NCBI GenBank assembly: GCA_027924645.1
Contig: BSBN01001017.1
Location: forward strand, 6,040,501 to 6,104,500
Direction of reading: 5' to 3'
Source: Cunninghamia lanceolata
Taxonomy: Eukaryota; Streptophyta; Pinopsida; Cupressales; Cupressaceae
DNA length: 64,000 bases
Positions 46,792 to 59,300 of the stretch are shown one piece after another. The translations under genes and the position numbers were made by a program. The number at the start of each line of letters is the position of its first letter. The stretch's first letter is position 1. The notes under the pieces are model-generated. The model did no database searches, was not told where the DNA came from, and saw nothing but the letters and a program-made list of their open reading frames with translations.

Positions 46792-49263
46792 AAAGAATCA
46801 TCATCTCCGATGATTTAGTGTGTCCAAAATCCTGATAAGATAGGATTTTGTTTAACCTGCAAAAGTGCAAACAATGGATAAAATCCTTACTGTTAAATCA
46901 TAGTAAATTTCTCTAGGTCATATTACCCCCTACACGTTGTCCCACCGGACCCTGCAATGAGTAAACTTTCTTTTGTTTCACAAGCCAAGCTTGTGATTCT
47001 TGAACATTTTATAAGCCCCATCACAACCTATCATGGGTCTTGTTCTTGTATAACATTCTAGGAATATAATGGTCATTTGTTATATACCTTTCAAATATAA
47101 TCATAAAAGATTGTGCCTCCTGGAAAAATAAAATGATTTTGTAATCAATTGAATGAATAACTTTGAGGGCTTTGAGGAGTCTCTCATATCTAGGAACTTA
47201 TTTAGAATACATTCCATACTTACTAAACTCTTCTTCTCTAACTGAGAATGTTATTGGTGTATGGTTGGTATTTGCTTAAGATTTCTATCTATTATTAATT
47301 TCCACCAATCTTTTCTGATTGGTTTGTTTTGTTTAACCATTTTTGACTCATTTCTGGACTAATGCTAATCTTGTCTTTTTGCTTACCCAGCTTATAGGAG
47401 TTCGACATCATCTTCTGTCTAGTGTTCAAATGGAGTCATAATGATAACAAAATTGTAGGAGTTGTTAAAACAAACTCTATAGGAGGTTGATACTCTTTTC
47501 ACATGAAGAAACTATCCACTTCAATCACTAGTTTATCAAGAAAATTTTTACCAAGATTTTTTAACATTATGTAGGTATGGTATCATCATAAGATACAAGA
47601 GAAAGGTTCAAAACTCCTTATCTAGTTCAACTATCCTCTAAGACTCAGCATGCCACTGATGAGAGGGAAAAGTATTACCTGGTTGTTTTTACCTCAACCA
47701 CAGACTTAAGCAGTTTCCCTGCATTTTCCTACCTGGAAGCAGTCCTACCCTTCAACAAAAGGTTGTGTTGGAAACCCTCTCAATTTCCATTTGAGCTCTG
47801 GTGTGTACTCCCAATTAACTAACTCTATCGCACTACCATGGATACCCTCCAACCAAGTATGACAACTCTGGTTAGCTAAATGTTCGGAGTACTGTGAACT
47901 GACGAGTGCACGTGGTGGCAACGTCACTCACTATGGCCATAGTTTTTATGTAAATATACATTTCATAATGAATGTAGTCATGGTTCACCACCCTTCTTGA
48001 CTTGGAGAGACTATAAATCTGGGCTTACTGGACTACCCATCCGCCCATATACAATAACACGGGATTCAAAAGATGATGTCAATGTAAGACCTTCTTCCAG
48101 TAGATTACATAATATATATATATATCAATAACCCAAAAGGGTTTGAAACATATTTATTTCCACACAAAGTGTCTTTCATCTGTAATGTTAAGGACATACT
48201 AGGTGCATTTTTTTTTTACAATTTACTCCCTTACATAATCCATCAGAGGCCCAACTAGGACATGATAGTGTCAAACATTACATAAAACATAGAGAACAGC
48301 CAAAATGTTATTGTATAACCACTGCAATAACTTAAATTGATATCAAATTATTAACAATTTTAATTTCGATAATTAGTCAAAAGAACAAACTCACTCTGAC
48401 AATAAATCAAATTTTGACCAACTGGTCATAAAATAAGAAATCTTCATAATTAGGTGGATAGACCATTTCAAAATAATTAGAAAATATATAAATCCTTGTA
48501 GGTATTAAAAGGAATTTTACCAAAAATCCAAAGAAGTGTCAAAACCCAGAGATTCACTTATTATGTTCTATCTGACTGACTAAGTCACTAACAAGGGAGT
48601 AGATTGCTACACTACACTTGATTTTCCAAAAACTTATAGTGAATTAGAGTTTGACAAATAAATAAGCCTCTTAAGACTTTCATCATGTTCACAAATTTGT
48701 AAAAAAAAAAGGTTATATCATATTCACTCCTTTTTCCTAGAGTATCTATCGTTCATCAATCAGATTATAAGATTGTGCTATTTTTTTCAACATTTACGCC
48801 TATATATCACTACTTGTCCTTTAATGACTCTTTCATTCTACTTGGTTCATTCCAAGCCATCTAAGGCTTAAACTAGAACCCATCTAATCTTGTATCCATG
48901 ATATAGTTATAGGATCTTCCCATCCTTAAGTTCTTGATTTCATACAGACACCACTCTACTTGAGATCTTAGTCTGATCTACAACTTACCAAGGTTTTACC
49001 TTTCTAGTCAAGGTCTCCAAATTCTTTCCACTATACAACCTTAGCAAAATTATTTTGCTCTTTGGAGTTTTTAATTCCTCAATAGGTTCTTTCTTAAACA
49101 CTGACTTGGTTAAGTGTTGGGAAAACATTTTTTCTGATAATTTCTTTGGTTTTTTCCTTGTGCCATTCTGGCACTAAACCAATTGTCAAACATTAGCAAT
49201 TATGCTAGATGTTAACAAATTTTCTCGTAATGAGCTCATAGGTCCATGTGTTGAACCCAGTTT
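46792..49263 (-). other. N3 internal non-coding region
   Basis: About 2.5 kb without coding sequence. It has a degenerate likeness of an LTR segment at about 47690-47920 and a short TA run near 48116. I recognise no gag or pol motif in any frame. Confidence 0.7.
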
Positions 49264-49275
49264 GCTTTGATACCA
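49264..49275 (-). other. N3 primer binding site (initiator tRNA-Met, one mismatch)
   Basis: Minus-strand TGGTATCAAAGC begins 2 bases inside the 5' LTR. It differs at one base from the TGGTATCAGAGC of N2, a G-to-A change that fits later decay. Confidence 0.85.
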
Positions 49276-49277
49276 TA

Positions 49278-52200
49278 TGTAATAACCAAAATTGAATCTA
49301 ACACTATAATCCAGTTTTTCCATGAAGTAAAATTCAAAGAGGTAAAAAGGTTGATAATTTTTTTTTCACTTTTTTAAATGTTGAAGTTTAATCATCTTAT
49401 TTAATAATCATGTTGGTACTATGATACACAAAGAGTCCATTCATTTTCAATGAATCAACAATATGATATGTATATTATTAATAAGGAAAATTACAAAATA
49501 AAAATTATGAAGAGATTACTGCATCTCATTTGTTGACCTCCATGTTACAAACATCGGCTACCCTCTGGTTGATAAGAGAGAAGGCATCTTTAGAGAGCTT
49601 TACCTCCATCCACAGACCGATGGTCTCCCGCACACCTTCCTAACTAGAAGTGGCCCTACCCTGCACAAAGAGTATAGAGCTAGGATGACCCTTGGTATTT
49701 TCCATCAGGTTTGATGGTGTATCCTACATAACACTATTGATCATATAACTCTAGATACCCTCTAGCTAAGTATGATCATCCCAATAGGTTATATTATCCT
49801 GGATATGGTGAACTATGTTTATATTATAATTTATCAATTCTAATTCAGTCTCTCTGTCTTCAATTGATGTCTAAGTTCTATAATCCTTACAGATTACTTC
49901 TCCATACAAGGATTCTCATTGCAATTTTGCATTTCCCAAGATCTAAGACTTATCAACACTTAAAGGAGTTTAAGTTGATTCATTACAGTTAAAATGGTTA
50001 CCTTTCCCAAGTTAAGCATCATAGTCAATGCAATTATATCTTTTCACAAATGAGATCAAATAAACATAACTAAGGTCTTTACCCCTTCATTTAGTTATAC
50101 TAGACACAAACTTATCTAAACTGTAAATCCATTCCAGTCAAACTAACTTAGATCAATCCTTGATCTAGAATATATTTGTAATGTGAGTCCATGAAACTCA
50201 TATAATTTCATTATAACATTCAATACCATCTTTCTTGAAAACTTATAAACAACCTTCTAGTTTTCCCTAGTATAAAATGTCATTCTATCATTTTAACAAC
50301 ACTCTGCCATTTCTAGGTTGGTGTCTTAAGAAATTCATAGAGTATATTCTCCAATAGTTTGGGGAGGTAAAATCATCCATGAAGTGGTCTGTAGTTTCCA
50401 AAAGGAACGTTTGTTATTTAGATTACTAATGTCGACGTTGGTATTTAAACATGACATAGTTATACAATTGTTAAACATAATAGGTAGTATGACACCAATG
50501 GTAAAAACCCATTTTGATACCAACACAAAATATGCAAGAATGGCTGCACCATTACTATAACAATCCTCAACCGGTCATAAGAAAATCAATTAATAGTAGT
50601 CATGATAATCTTTCATGTGATTGGTTATATAATGAAACAAAATCTATGTATAGATAATCAATGAGTGAAATAATTCGACATGTAAGGATGCATATGTGGA
50701 TCCATAGAAATTCTTCACTAAGATCTATAATGTCATCATGTTATAAAGAATAAAAATCCTTCTCATTAATTCAAAACATCAATAGTTGGGAATACTAATC
50801 TGATGCCCCAATGTCAATATTTTAAATAGTCAGGGTATAAAGACATTGATCAATGAAATCATAATGAGTGGTGAACTCGCTCATTGGGGCAACCATGTCT
50901 CTGCTAACCCTACCAAAAGAAATATTTATCCTATTGAGATATCAATCAATCTCATCATATAATAACCATTAACCTTTATAGAGGCCGATGTCATTATTAT
51001 CCAAGGCCGATAATTATATATAATAGAGGTTGATGATAATTGGTGACTTTAGAGGCCAAATACTTTCATATAGTGAGCCAATTCAATAGAACAATTCTAG
51101 GTTATAGGTTTACCTCTATTGATACTATCTTTTGCATAGGTGTAATGGAATAATTCCATGTTCAAATTTACTATTTGTGGATATACTTTATACTAGCAAT
51201 ATAGTCATTTATGAGACATCCTTCTATTCATCAACTAATTGTAGTTTTCATCAAGGCTCCTAGACTTAGAGGGGTTTTCTCCTATGTTTAGTTTGAGTGT
51301 CATGATCAATCTATTTGTAATAAGGTGGAAAATCTAATTCAAACTATCACAATGTTGTTATTTTAAAGGGATAGTTGTCTTAACTATACAAGTAGGGCCT
51401 CGAATCGACTCCAACTATAATATAAATGCTTCCATGGAATACCTTCCAATATTACAAATGAGGTAACTAAACCACTTAAGTTTTCAATAAGATATGCAAG
51501 TTCTTCTTCATCAAAACAAGGATGTTTTTTGTATTATTATAACTGGACATCTTTCATTAGTAACAATTCTATGCATAAACACAATATATATATCAACTAT
51601 CCTAGAAGACACCGCACCATTCATCCAGTGCAAGGGTTCAAAATCCAAATATGTAATTAATACTTGCTTCCATCTGTTAGATATAGAACTAATGCTATGC
51701 TCTTTTTCCTTTTTCTAAAGTTAGGGTGGCAGTATAGACAACATCTTCCAATTTGAAAAGTTTGACAGCTAAGAGCCTTAAGGAGAATAACTTAACTTGT
51801 TAACAATGCATGGAGAAGAATCAAAGATTAATGACACAAAGATTAAACTCATGACCATAATCCTAGTAGAGTTTTAGACAAGATTGTACTATATGTTAAA
51901 AATATTAATGGTTTCTTTAAACACCATGTCGATGTAAGCTCATTGAGAGACATAGTGTCATAATGGCATAAGTTTTTCCCTAAGGTCGTATTATAATTAT
52001 TCTAGCCATCTCTAAGTTTAAGCCAGTATGGGTTTAGCTATTGGCAGAGAATCCCTTGGAATCATTAGCTTGCACTACAAAATATGTATAAGATACAAAT
52101 CATTTGGCCCTGAGGCAAACTTACTTTACTGGGTTTATCAACTATATCATTATACCAAAAAGATATTATTCTCTTTAGGCTTGTCACTACTCTATTATGA

Positions 52201-53996
52201 GTGATATCATTCCCATAACAAAGGTTAATTAAAAGGGCGCTTCAATCATTATAGTTTTCATTTGGTATTTGCTCTGGTTCTATACTTTTTTTTCTCTTAT
52301 AAAGATATAAAAAGACTCACAAGCAATAGCAATAAGATAAAGAAAGGCTCAGGTACTATAAGACTACGTTCCAGTGTCAAACCAGAGCCACAAGTTTTAA
52401 GACGATAATGAGATATTGATACCAACAAGTATCGTGACTTTCAATGATATTTTTGGAAGATAAAGAAAGGTATTTAAAACTCTGTCATGTGACTCTAACA
52501 AATGGATTTCATTTTAAAATGAATGCAAAGTAAAGATGGAGATAAACCTATATCACAGAGCTTAGTAGTCCTCTCCTCTGCTTCTTGTTTAGCTCCTTCT
52601 GATCCTTTTTCTCCTTGCCGAGCTTAATCCCAGATTCTTAATCAATTTCTTGATGATAACTATCTGTGTTATATCAGACTTTCTTTTTTAATATAGTATA
52701 CAGTATGTGCTATATAAGATTCTCAATGCAGATAATTATGTGTTCAACCAAACTCCTCGACGTCTTTTAATACAAATGGGAGGAATAACTACGAAACCCT
52801 AACTACCTTTAGAGTCTATCCGTAGGCTCCAAGAAGGCTCATTTTTAAGTGACATAGAAAATGGTACTATAAATAGAAAAATCTTTGATTATTCTGCTAG
52901 ATGGGCCGTCGTGGTTGGAAAGGTGGCAGACTTGATGGTTGATGAGGCATTATTATTTGTTAACCTTATTGAGGTTTATCGATGAAGGACAAATATATTA
53001 ATATCACAGCATGAATAATGCATGAATTTCAACCCTTTTACCACCTTATTAGTGGCTTAAAATTATTGCCATGTATGGGATATAGTAGCATTATAAAATA
53101 ATAACCTATAACAAATTTCTTCGAGCTAAGGCTCGATTAATATTATTACTTGATAATCTTTGTCTTGCCCATGGTGATTATAGAAGACAAAATATTTTAT
53201 TTATTCCTTATTGTTAAAAGCAAAATTGATGATATAACACTTGGTGTTCACATGGAATTAAGACGTTATTGAAACCTCTTTCATGACAATATCCATAACA
53301 GAGTTGACTACATTTACATTGCACGCATGTAAGGTGTTACGATGGTAATGATGTTTGGGGCAATTTCACATCCGCAGTGATGAGGCGTATGGTCGAGCTC
53401 TTGGGTTCAAGTCTTAGCTCCCCCTTTACGAACTACTGTTGATGTTTTTACGTCGATTAGCTTAACATGACACATCATATGACACAGATGTCGATTGACT
53501 TTACTTGTCGTGACAACAAAATTTAGGATGACAATGTTGCACTTCTACAACAATGTAATGTTGATTTAACCATAAACAAGTCTTACCTCGAGATGACAAG
53601 TTTATGTGCCTATTGCACGTACTCAATGGTAATTACCCGTTGGTGTTCTAGGTCTATTATCCCCTTGAAGATGCCTTCTCTCTTCTTGTTTCTCAGTGAG
53701 CTCGGTTCACCTGTTCCTGTCAAAACATTCTCACATACATATTGTGGTCAACGTACCTGCATCCCGGTCCAAGCGTAATAAAATCATAACATTTCATTTT
53801 TCCATATTGAAAAGGCATTTTAATTCATATCATTGAATTGATCATATTCAAGAAATAAAACTATGATTTCATAAAATCTATACTTCTAATCATAACATTG
53901 TTTCTCATAATCATAAATGTATTCTCATGCCCATTTCTATCCATGAAATAGGTAAAAGTAAATAGTAAAAATTTGTCCAAAAGGATGGATGTAACA
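49278..53996 (-). repeat. N3 5' LTR (4,719 bp)
   Basis: Matches 42051-46779. It ends next to the TCTAT target copy on the right and next to the primer site on the left. Confidence 0.93.
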
Positions 53997-54001
53997 TCTA
54001 T

Positions 54002-54365
54002 CCTTGCTCCCTCTGCCAATAACATTTTCATTTCTCTAGACAATAGTCATCAATGTTCATTCTCCTACTCATTCTGAGTATATTATCAGCAAAGTCCTTA
54101 GAAGTATACTGATATTGACTTCTGAGGCCAATAAATGGATTATCTTGGGTATTTCTTGGGGGTACCACACCCAATCTTCTTTCCCTGTATCTACTCCTAT
54201 TTCCTGTACTACTAGAGGATTCCCTAGGTCTAGGCTATCCTTGGTTTCTTCCTCTATCCATTTCAATACTTTTGAAAATAGATTTTCTGGGTTTCTTACT
54301 GACGGAGTTGCCACTTCCTTGATGGGAAGGACCTCTTCTTTAGTGACTTTTGTAAAGGTTTTCAA
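54002..54365 (-). pseudogene. gag: M gag, N-terminal part
   Basis: ATG at 54363-54365 is the first ATG after the M primer site, giving a leader of only about 28 bp after it. The open part is 98 codons, with KVTKEEVLPIKEVATPS and KVLKWIEEETKDSLDLG. Stops follow near 54069 and 54050. N3 interrupts the frame at 53997-54001; the same gene resumes at 42045. Confidence 0.7.
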
Positions 54366-54393
54366 ATCTAAATTTACACAACAAATATCAATT

Positions 54394-54410
54394 CTCCGGC
54401 AACGGCGCCA
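54394..54410 (-). other. M primer binding site (tRNA-Asp)
   Basis: The plus strand reads CTCCGGCAACGGCGCCA, the 3' end of plant tRNA-Asp including CCA, with one difference near its 5' side. On the minus strand it begins TGGCGCCGTTGCC, 8 bases inside the LTR end at 54419. This fixes M's orientation. Confidence 0.9.
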
Positions 54411-54418
54411 ATTTTGAT

Positions 54419-56784
54419 GTTGACTCCCAAAATAACTACAACCCTAAACCCTAAAACATTCCTAAATCATCTAAGCTGGGGATAGTCATTCTAGATGAAT
54501 GGAAGAGGTTTATCAACAAGTTCAAGGTGATTTTGGGCAACCTATAGGAGTGGGTTAACTCCTCTGCACTTTGAACTCAACTTAGACTCAGGAGGGATAT
54601 TCCTAGGGGGATACCTAAACAAGTATTTGGTTCAAACTAGATGAACAACTAAAAATAACAGGACAACCAAACCCAAATTGCCTTCTAGGCCCCAAAGACT
54701 GTCACTGGACCTAAAACAACTAATTGTCACTAATAACTCCTATATAGATGATAAGAGGGCATTTCCATTGACAATGGATGGTGCAGGTATGCTTGTTTAC
54801 AAGACACATAGATTAATTACTTTCTTCACACATGATAAATTTGTTTTAATCTCTTAAGAGTGTGGGTGATCATGAAAAACTTTAGACCGATGCCTTATAT
54901 GTTGGGTAACAGAGTCCACAGTTCAATAGAAGAAAGAAGACAACAAGAGAAATGAAATATGCACTTTCTGGACATTCATATGCAAGAAGAAACAATAATC
55001 AATGGAGGATATATTTAGTAATCCTTTATCAATATACAATCAGTCATCTAAAACCATAGAAGAGATCATCACATAGCATGTAATGTTTTAAGAATCTATT
55101 TATTCATCTGATCAATGGTTACAGTCATACCACTAAGTGTGGCAAGAGGAAAACCTAAAGGGAAATTCAGGATTTCCTTGAAAGATTACATAAGAAAAAA
55201 AGAGAAGTCCATACAATAATAGCTGAAATCAATATAAAATCTTTCACAACCTGTGTCTTCGCTATTAGAAAACTGGAACCTTTCTATTTTTTAAAACCCT
55301 AGAGAGCTCTGCACTTAACTGCTTGAAAATTTCCAAAAATGACCAACACCTTTTACATCTTACATTCCTGCAAATATAGCTGCTCAATCCACTTGACCTA
55401 ATCTTTGTTACCATAAAATCCTTGGGTTCTGTCAGAAAATATCATTGGCCAGAAGGGACGTTCATCTACCAGAAAAAATGCAACAAATATCTGAATGTGG
55501 GCAGATGGGGAATATATTGTCCTTCTTTAATACGAGCATCTGACCTAACAAATATTTGGAAAGAGGCAGCTGAGAAGATTAAATTCTTCAGTGACAACAC
55601 ATTAGACAAAATCCTTTTTCAAATTTACCTAGCGGAGCCCATTTATATATTAAATATTTGCCCCTTAAGTTTCTGTGCCTCATCAATTCTGAATCCTTCA
55701 AGATTAGACCCCTGAATGCCCTTGTTAATTGAACCTGCTAATTTTGTGCCATCGGGATGCCAAACAGTTTCATTTGAATATGAGCTATAGATGAAATTAC
55801 CTTTAGTATCGACAGCTTAGAAATCTTTGAAAATCTAGTCAACATCATTGAAAAGTCCACTGGCCAATGAAAATGTCAGTCTCAACAGTCAACATAGACA
55901 TTGGTACTGAAGACTGCCACATGTCACAAATTTGCAATCGTGCACTAGAGGGTGGGCCATCTCTTTTTACCTTTGCATGAGTGAGAAAAATCCTCCACAT
56001 GTTCGTTCACATATAAGCCTTTGATTCTCTCTGGGAAGTAGACACATGGCTGCATCTCGCAGCCGTGCAAGGGATCTATGCCCCTTACAAAATTCTTCTG
56101 CAACCGCGCACTGCTGTCAGATCTTCATAGGCTGCGGTCCCACTGCTTCATTTGTTTTCTTAACACTTGGCAACATTCAGTTCATCATTTCTGAATCATA
56201 AATATTATGACCATAGGCCCAAGCATCCTTGACATGTGGCACAATTCTAGCCTATGGGTAGTAGCAAGTGAACCATCCTCTTTTGGTTTCGCGGAAGCAC
56301 GCTAAGCCTTCCACGTGGTCTCCCCCTTCACATACCTTTATTCTGTGACACCAGGCACAAACTACATCATTCAGCTAAGTCAACGATCATATGGCTAGAA
56401 GGCCACGACACACTTTATAGGTGTCCTCACTTTGTAGCCGCGCAATAGGGATAATGACGTCACCTACAACGATCTGCAGGCACACGACATGTTGCCATGT
56501 GGCACCTTCGAGCACTTCAAAGACTAAAGGCTTAAAACCAAGATGAAGGATAAGACATTTTACGGGAAATAAAAGGTAGGCACTAGGACTCGAGGCCGGT
56601 CAATTTATGTTTTTGAAGGCTCAGAGTTATAACTTATGCAACCGATAACCTAGGACAAACAGTCAACATCAGATTCATAAAACAAAGTACGTGGATGACT
56701 GAAAGCCTAAGGGTTTTGAGGGAAAATTAGGAATATTTAAAGGGAATAAATTCAAAACCCTAAAAATCTAAATAGGTGTCAACA
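54419..56784 (-). repeat. M 5' LTR (2,366 bp)
   Basis: Uninterrupted copy of the LTR that N1 splits on the other side. TGTTGACTCCC...GGTGTCAACA. In the element's direction it starts TGTTGACACCTATTTAG. Confidence 0.95.
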
Positions 56785-56789
56785 TAACC

Positions 56790-57213
56790 AATAGCAAAGG
56801 GGGATAATACTAGTCATAATCCCAATCATATCCTTGCTAGAGATCCTGTACCTATGGATATTGCTATTAAACCAAAAGACAAAGCCACAATCCATACTGC
56901 AGATGCAACACAAATGACATTATATAAGGAGAAATCTAAGTCACCTCCTTTCTTGCTCACACTTAGGATCTTTGGTAAGAACCTGCACAATTGCCTAGTA
57001 GCCTTAGGTGCTTCTACCAATGTTATACCCATGTCTATATGTCAGACTTTAGGTTTGCATCCTGCAATGTCCCTCAAGAAAGTAACTCAATTAGACAAAT
57101 TGGAGGTCAGTATAGTAGGAGAATTGACACATATTCACATGTAACTTGCATCTGATCCAAGAGTGCAGTACTACATAGACATTTAGGTTGTTGACATACC
57201 TGATACATATGGC
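56790..57213 (+). pseudogene. pol: H protease
   Basis: The reading frame continues from H gag. The active-site region reads CLVALGASTNVIPMSICQTLGL: Ala stands where the catalytic Asp is expected before L-G-A-S, so the enzyme would be dead. The flap-end segment YGMLLSRDW follows near 57205. Stops include a TAA near 57142 and a TAG near 57184. Confidence 0.75.
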
Positions 57214-58404
57214 ATGCTCCTCAGTAGGGACTGGTCCAAGACTTTAAATGGTTATATGGCTACTGATTTCTTCCACATGTGGCTGCCATGGAAAGGCATC
57301 CCCAATCAGCTCAGAATTGAAGCTGAACCCAGAATGAAACATATGATAACTGAGTACAATCATAGCAATGAGATATTATATGTGGATGTTGAACCCGGGG
57401 TATATCCATTGAGGCTTCAGGGAGTTAGAATAGAAGAAGTATTAATGTGCAACATGCATATGCATGAGGGTAGTGAAAAGGATGAAATTACGCTAGGCAT
57501 AGGATTTATGATAGAATCTAATTATAGTTCATCTGATGAGGATGAAGTAGATCACTTCCTAGAATTTCAAAGGTATCTATCTAGGGAAGTTCAGAAATGT
57601 CAGCTAACAAAGGCATTAGTTATGGATATACTCATGGGAGGTTGGTGCAGATTGTATCAAGATGCACATTTAGAAAACACCTATGAAGCATGTTTGGATA
57701 TGATTGAATTAGAAAGAATATGCATAGAGAACAAGTCATCATTGCCAAGGGTAAGTGAAGTACTTAATGTTGATGATTATAATAATTTGTTGTTTCCTCT
57801 AGATGTAGGGGAATACGGACATGAAGCATACAAGGGGAATGTCTTGATGTCCAGTACAGAAGAAGTGTTGGTATATAATGATATGTATTCCAGTGATAAG
57901 GTAAACACCATCACCTTAGGTACAGGTTGTTTTATTGAGTCAGATTATGAGTTATCAGATGAAGATAGGGGAAGTCATTTGACACAGTTTGAAGAGTTTT
58001 TATCCAAGCAAGTTCAAAGGCATATTCTCCAAGGAATTCCACCTAGTCAGGTATTAATTGAGGGATGGTACAAGTTACATGAAGCACCTCATTCAGAGAT
58101 AACTTGTGCCTTATGTTTGCACATAGTGAGCAAAGAAGAACGGTTGTGTTCAAATGACAAATTACACAAAATCAGGGATGTTTTGGAAGAAACAGAAGAA
58201 AAGGTTTTAATATATGTTCCTGACAAGAGACATGATGACATCAAGTATATGAAAAGAAAAGATATTCAGAAACATGATGCTCAAGAGAAGAGTTTTAGCT
58301 CCACTGAAGCATCCGGATGTGGTAAGGAATGCACCATAGAAGATCAAATAGATATCTGCAAGAGCAGCTACACATGCCAAATGAAAAAAGGAAGGTCCAG
58401 ATAA
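57214..58404 (+). pseudogene. H internal ORF with a duplicated unknown module
   Basis: Open for 396 codons, the longest uninterrupted frame in the window. It begins inside the protease C-terminal part (SRDWSKTLNGYMATDFFHMWLP) and continues into an acidic region of no known domain. Two modules of about 80 residues, residues 89-169 and 229-309, align with each other: both have ITLG.G..IES.Y..SDED, then a HF/HL..F..(Y/F)LS..VQ segment, then GGW or GW followed by L....H.E.T...CL. The offset is 140 residues. The C-terminal 80 residues are Lys/Asp/Glu-rich. It lies between protease and RNase H in the H polyprotein. Function unknown; that it stayed open while its neighbours decayed may be chance. 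Confidence 0.8.
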
Positions 58405-58955
58405 ATCTGTGACATAAGATAAACAATGGACATTGAGATTTGATGGCTCCAAATCAAAGTAGGGAGCCGGAGTAGGAGTGGACCTTATCAATCCACCAGG
58501 GAAATCATTCTTGCTAGCCTATAGACTGCAATTCCCATGCATAAACAATGTGGTCGAATATGAAGCTTTGATACATGGCCTGTTGTTTGCCTTAAGAAAG
58601 AAAGTGGAAGTTTTGCATGTCTTTGGAGATTCAGAACTTGTAGTAAAGAAAGTGAGAGGCATTTATGCATGCAATTATAAGAGACTATCTAGTTATAGAC
58701 ATAGAGTCTAGGACTTGATAGAAAGTTTTGATGCCTTTAACATCATGCATGTCCCAAGAGAACTTAATCACCATACAGATGCACTAGCCCCAGCAACTAC
58801 TACACTAGAACCTTTGTCCATATTAGGGATGAAGAGGTTTTTAGTCGAGCTAGTGTCAACACCATCTATTCCTGACAACGTCACAAATTTTCAGGTGTTT
58901 GATGATGATCAACACATTTTAGACTTTATTTCCAATAGGGACATATTTGAAGCCT
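58405..58955 (+). pseudogene. pol: H RNase H lying upstream of RT
   Basis: RNase H motifs in order: RFDGSKSK (Asp near 58440), VEYEALIHGL, VFGDSELVVKK and HHTDALAPA, so all four acidic residues are kept. A TAG at 58460-58462 and another near 58709 interrupt the frame. As in M it stands before RT. Confidence 0.85.
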
Positions 58956-59300
58956 AGATAATAGATGAAAAGAATGTGGAGGACCATATTTGGGATGAAC
59001 AAGAGATAATTGATTTGCCTAGCAACAAGACTCCAAAGGGGATGATTGAATTAGAGAGAGCTTTTGATCTAGATAATATGATCAAGCAAAAAGATCTCCC
59101 TAAGATAGATGGAGGAGAGTATGAACCTATCAATATAGGATAAGGTGATGATAAAAGGAATGTCCTAATAGGCAAAGTTTGCTCCACAGAAGAGAAATCA
59201 GGGGTAGCTCAAGCCCTAAAATATTACATCCATGTCATAGCATGGACTTATGATGAGTTAAAGACCTATGACACATCCATCATAACTCACACCATCCCCT
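58956..59300 (+). pseudogene. pol: H connecting region between RNase H and RT
   Basis: The same frame continues with acidic sequence (DHIWDEQEIIDLPSNKTPKG) and no domain I recognise. A TAG near 58957 and a TAA near 59141 interrupt it. Confidence 0.5.

Larger units (their letters stand above)
42051..53996 (-). mobile_element. N3: LARD-like element with 4.7 kb LTRs and no genes
   Basis: 11,946 bp, flanked by the perfect 5 bp duplication TCTAT (42046-42050 and 53997-54001). The LTRs are 42051-46779 (4,729 bp) and 49278-53996 (4,719 bp), TGTAATAACC...TGTAACA. The 2,498 bp internal region has a primer site for initiator tRNA-Met and a polypurine tract but no coding frame over 60 codons. Long LTRs with a non-coding interior fit the large retrotransposon derivative (LARD) class, which must be moved by proteins of another element. 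Orientation is minus, from the primer site and the tract. Confidence 0.93.
14796..56784 (-). mobile_element. M: minus-strand Ty3/gypsy element carrying three nested insertions
   Basis: Both LTRs are present: 54419-56784 (2,366 bp, 5' LTR in the element's own direction) and 14796-29062 (2,361 bp once N1 and its duplicated target are left out). Ends are TGTTGAC...GTCAACA, the flanks are GAACC (14791-14795) and TAACC (56785-56789), and a tRNA-Asp primer site follows the 5' LTR. Gag lies in 54365-54002 and 42045-40118, pol in 33757-29249. N3 interrupts gag, N2 separates gag from pol, and N1 interrupts the 3' LTR. In the first 85 bases the two LTRs differ at about five positions by eye, so the insertion is old. 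Confidence 0.92.

Noticed and set aside
54394..54410. Possible tRNA-Asp gene
   Set aside because: Only the last 17 bases match; it is the primer binding site of M.
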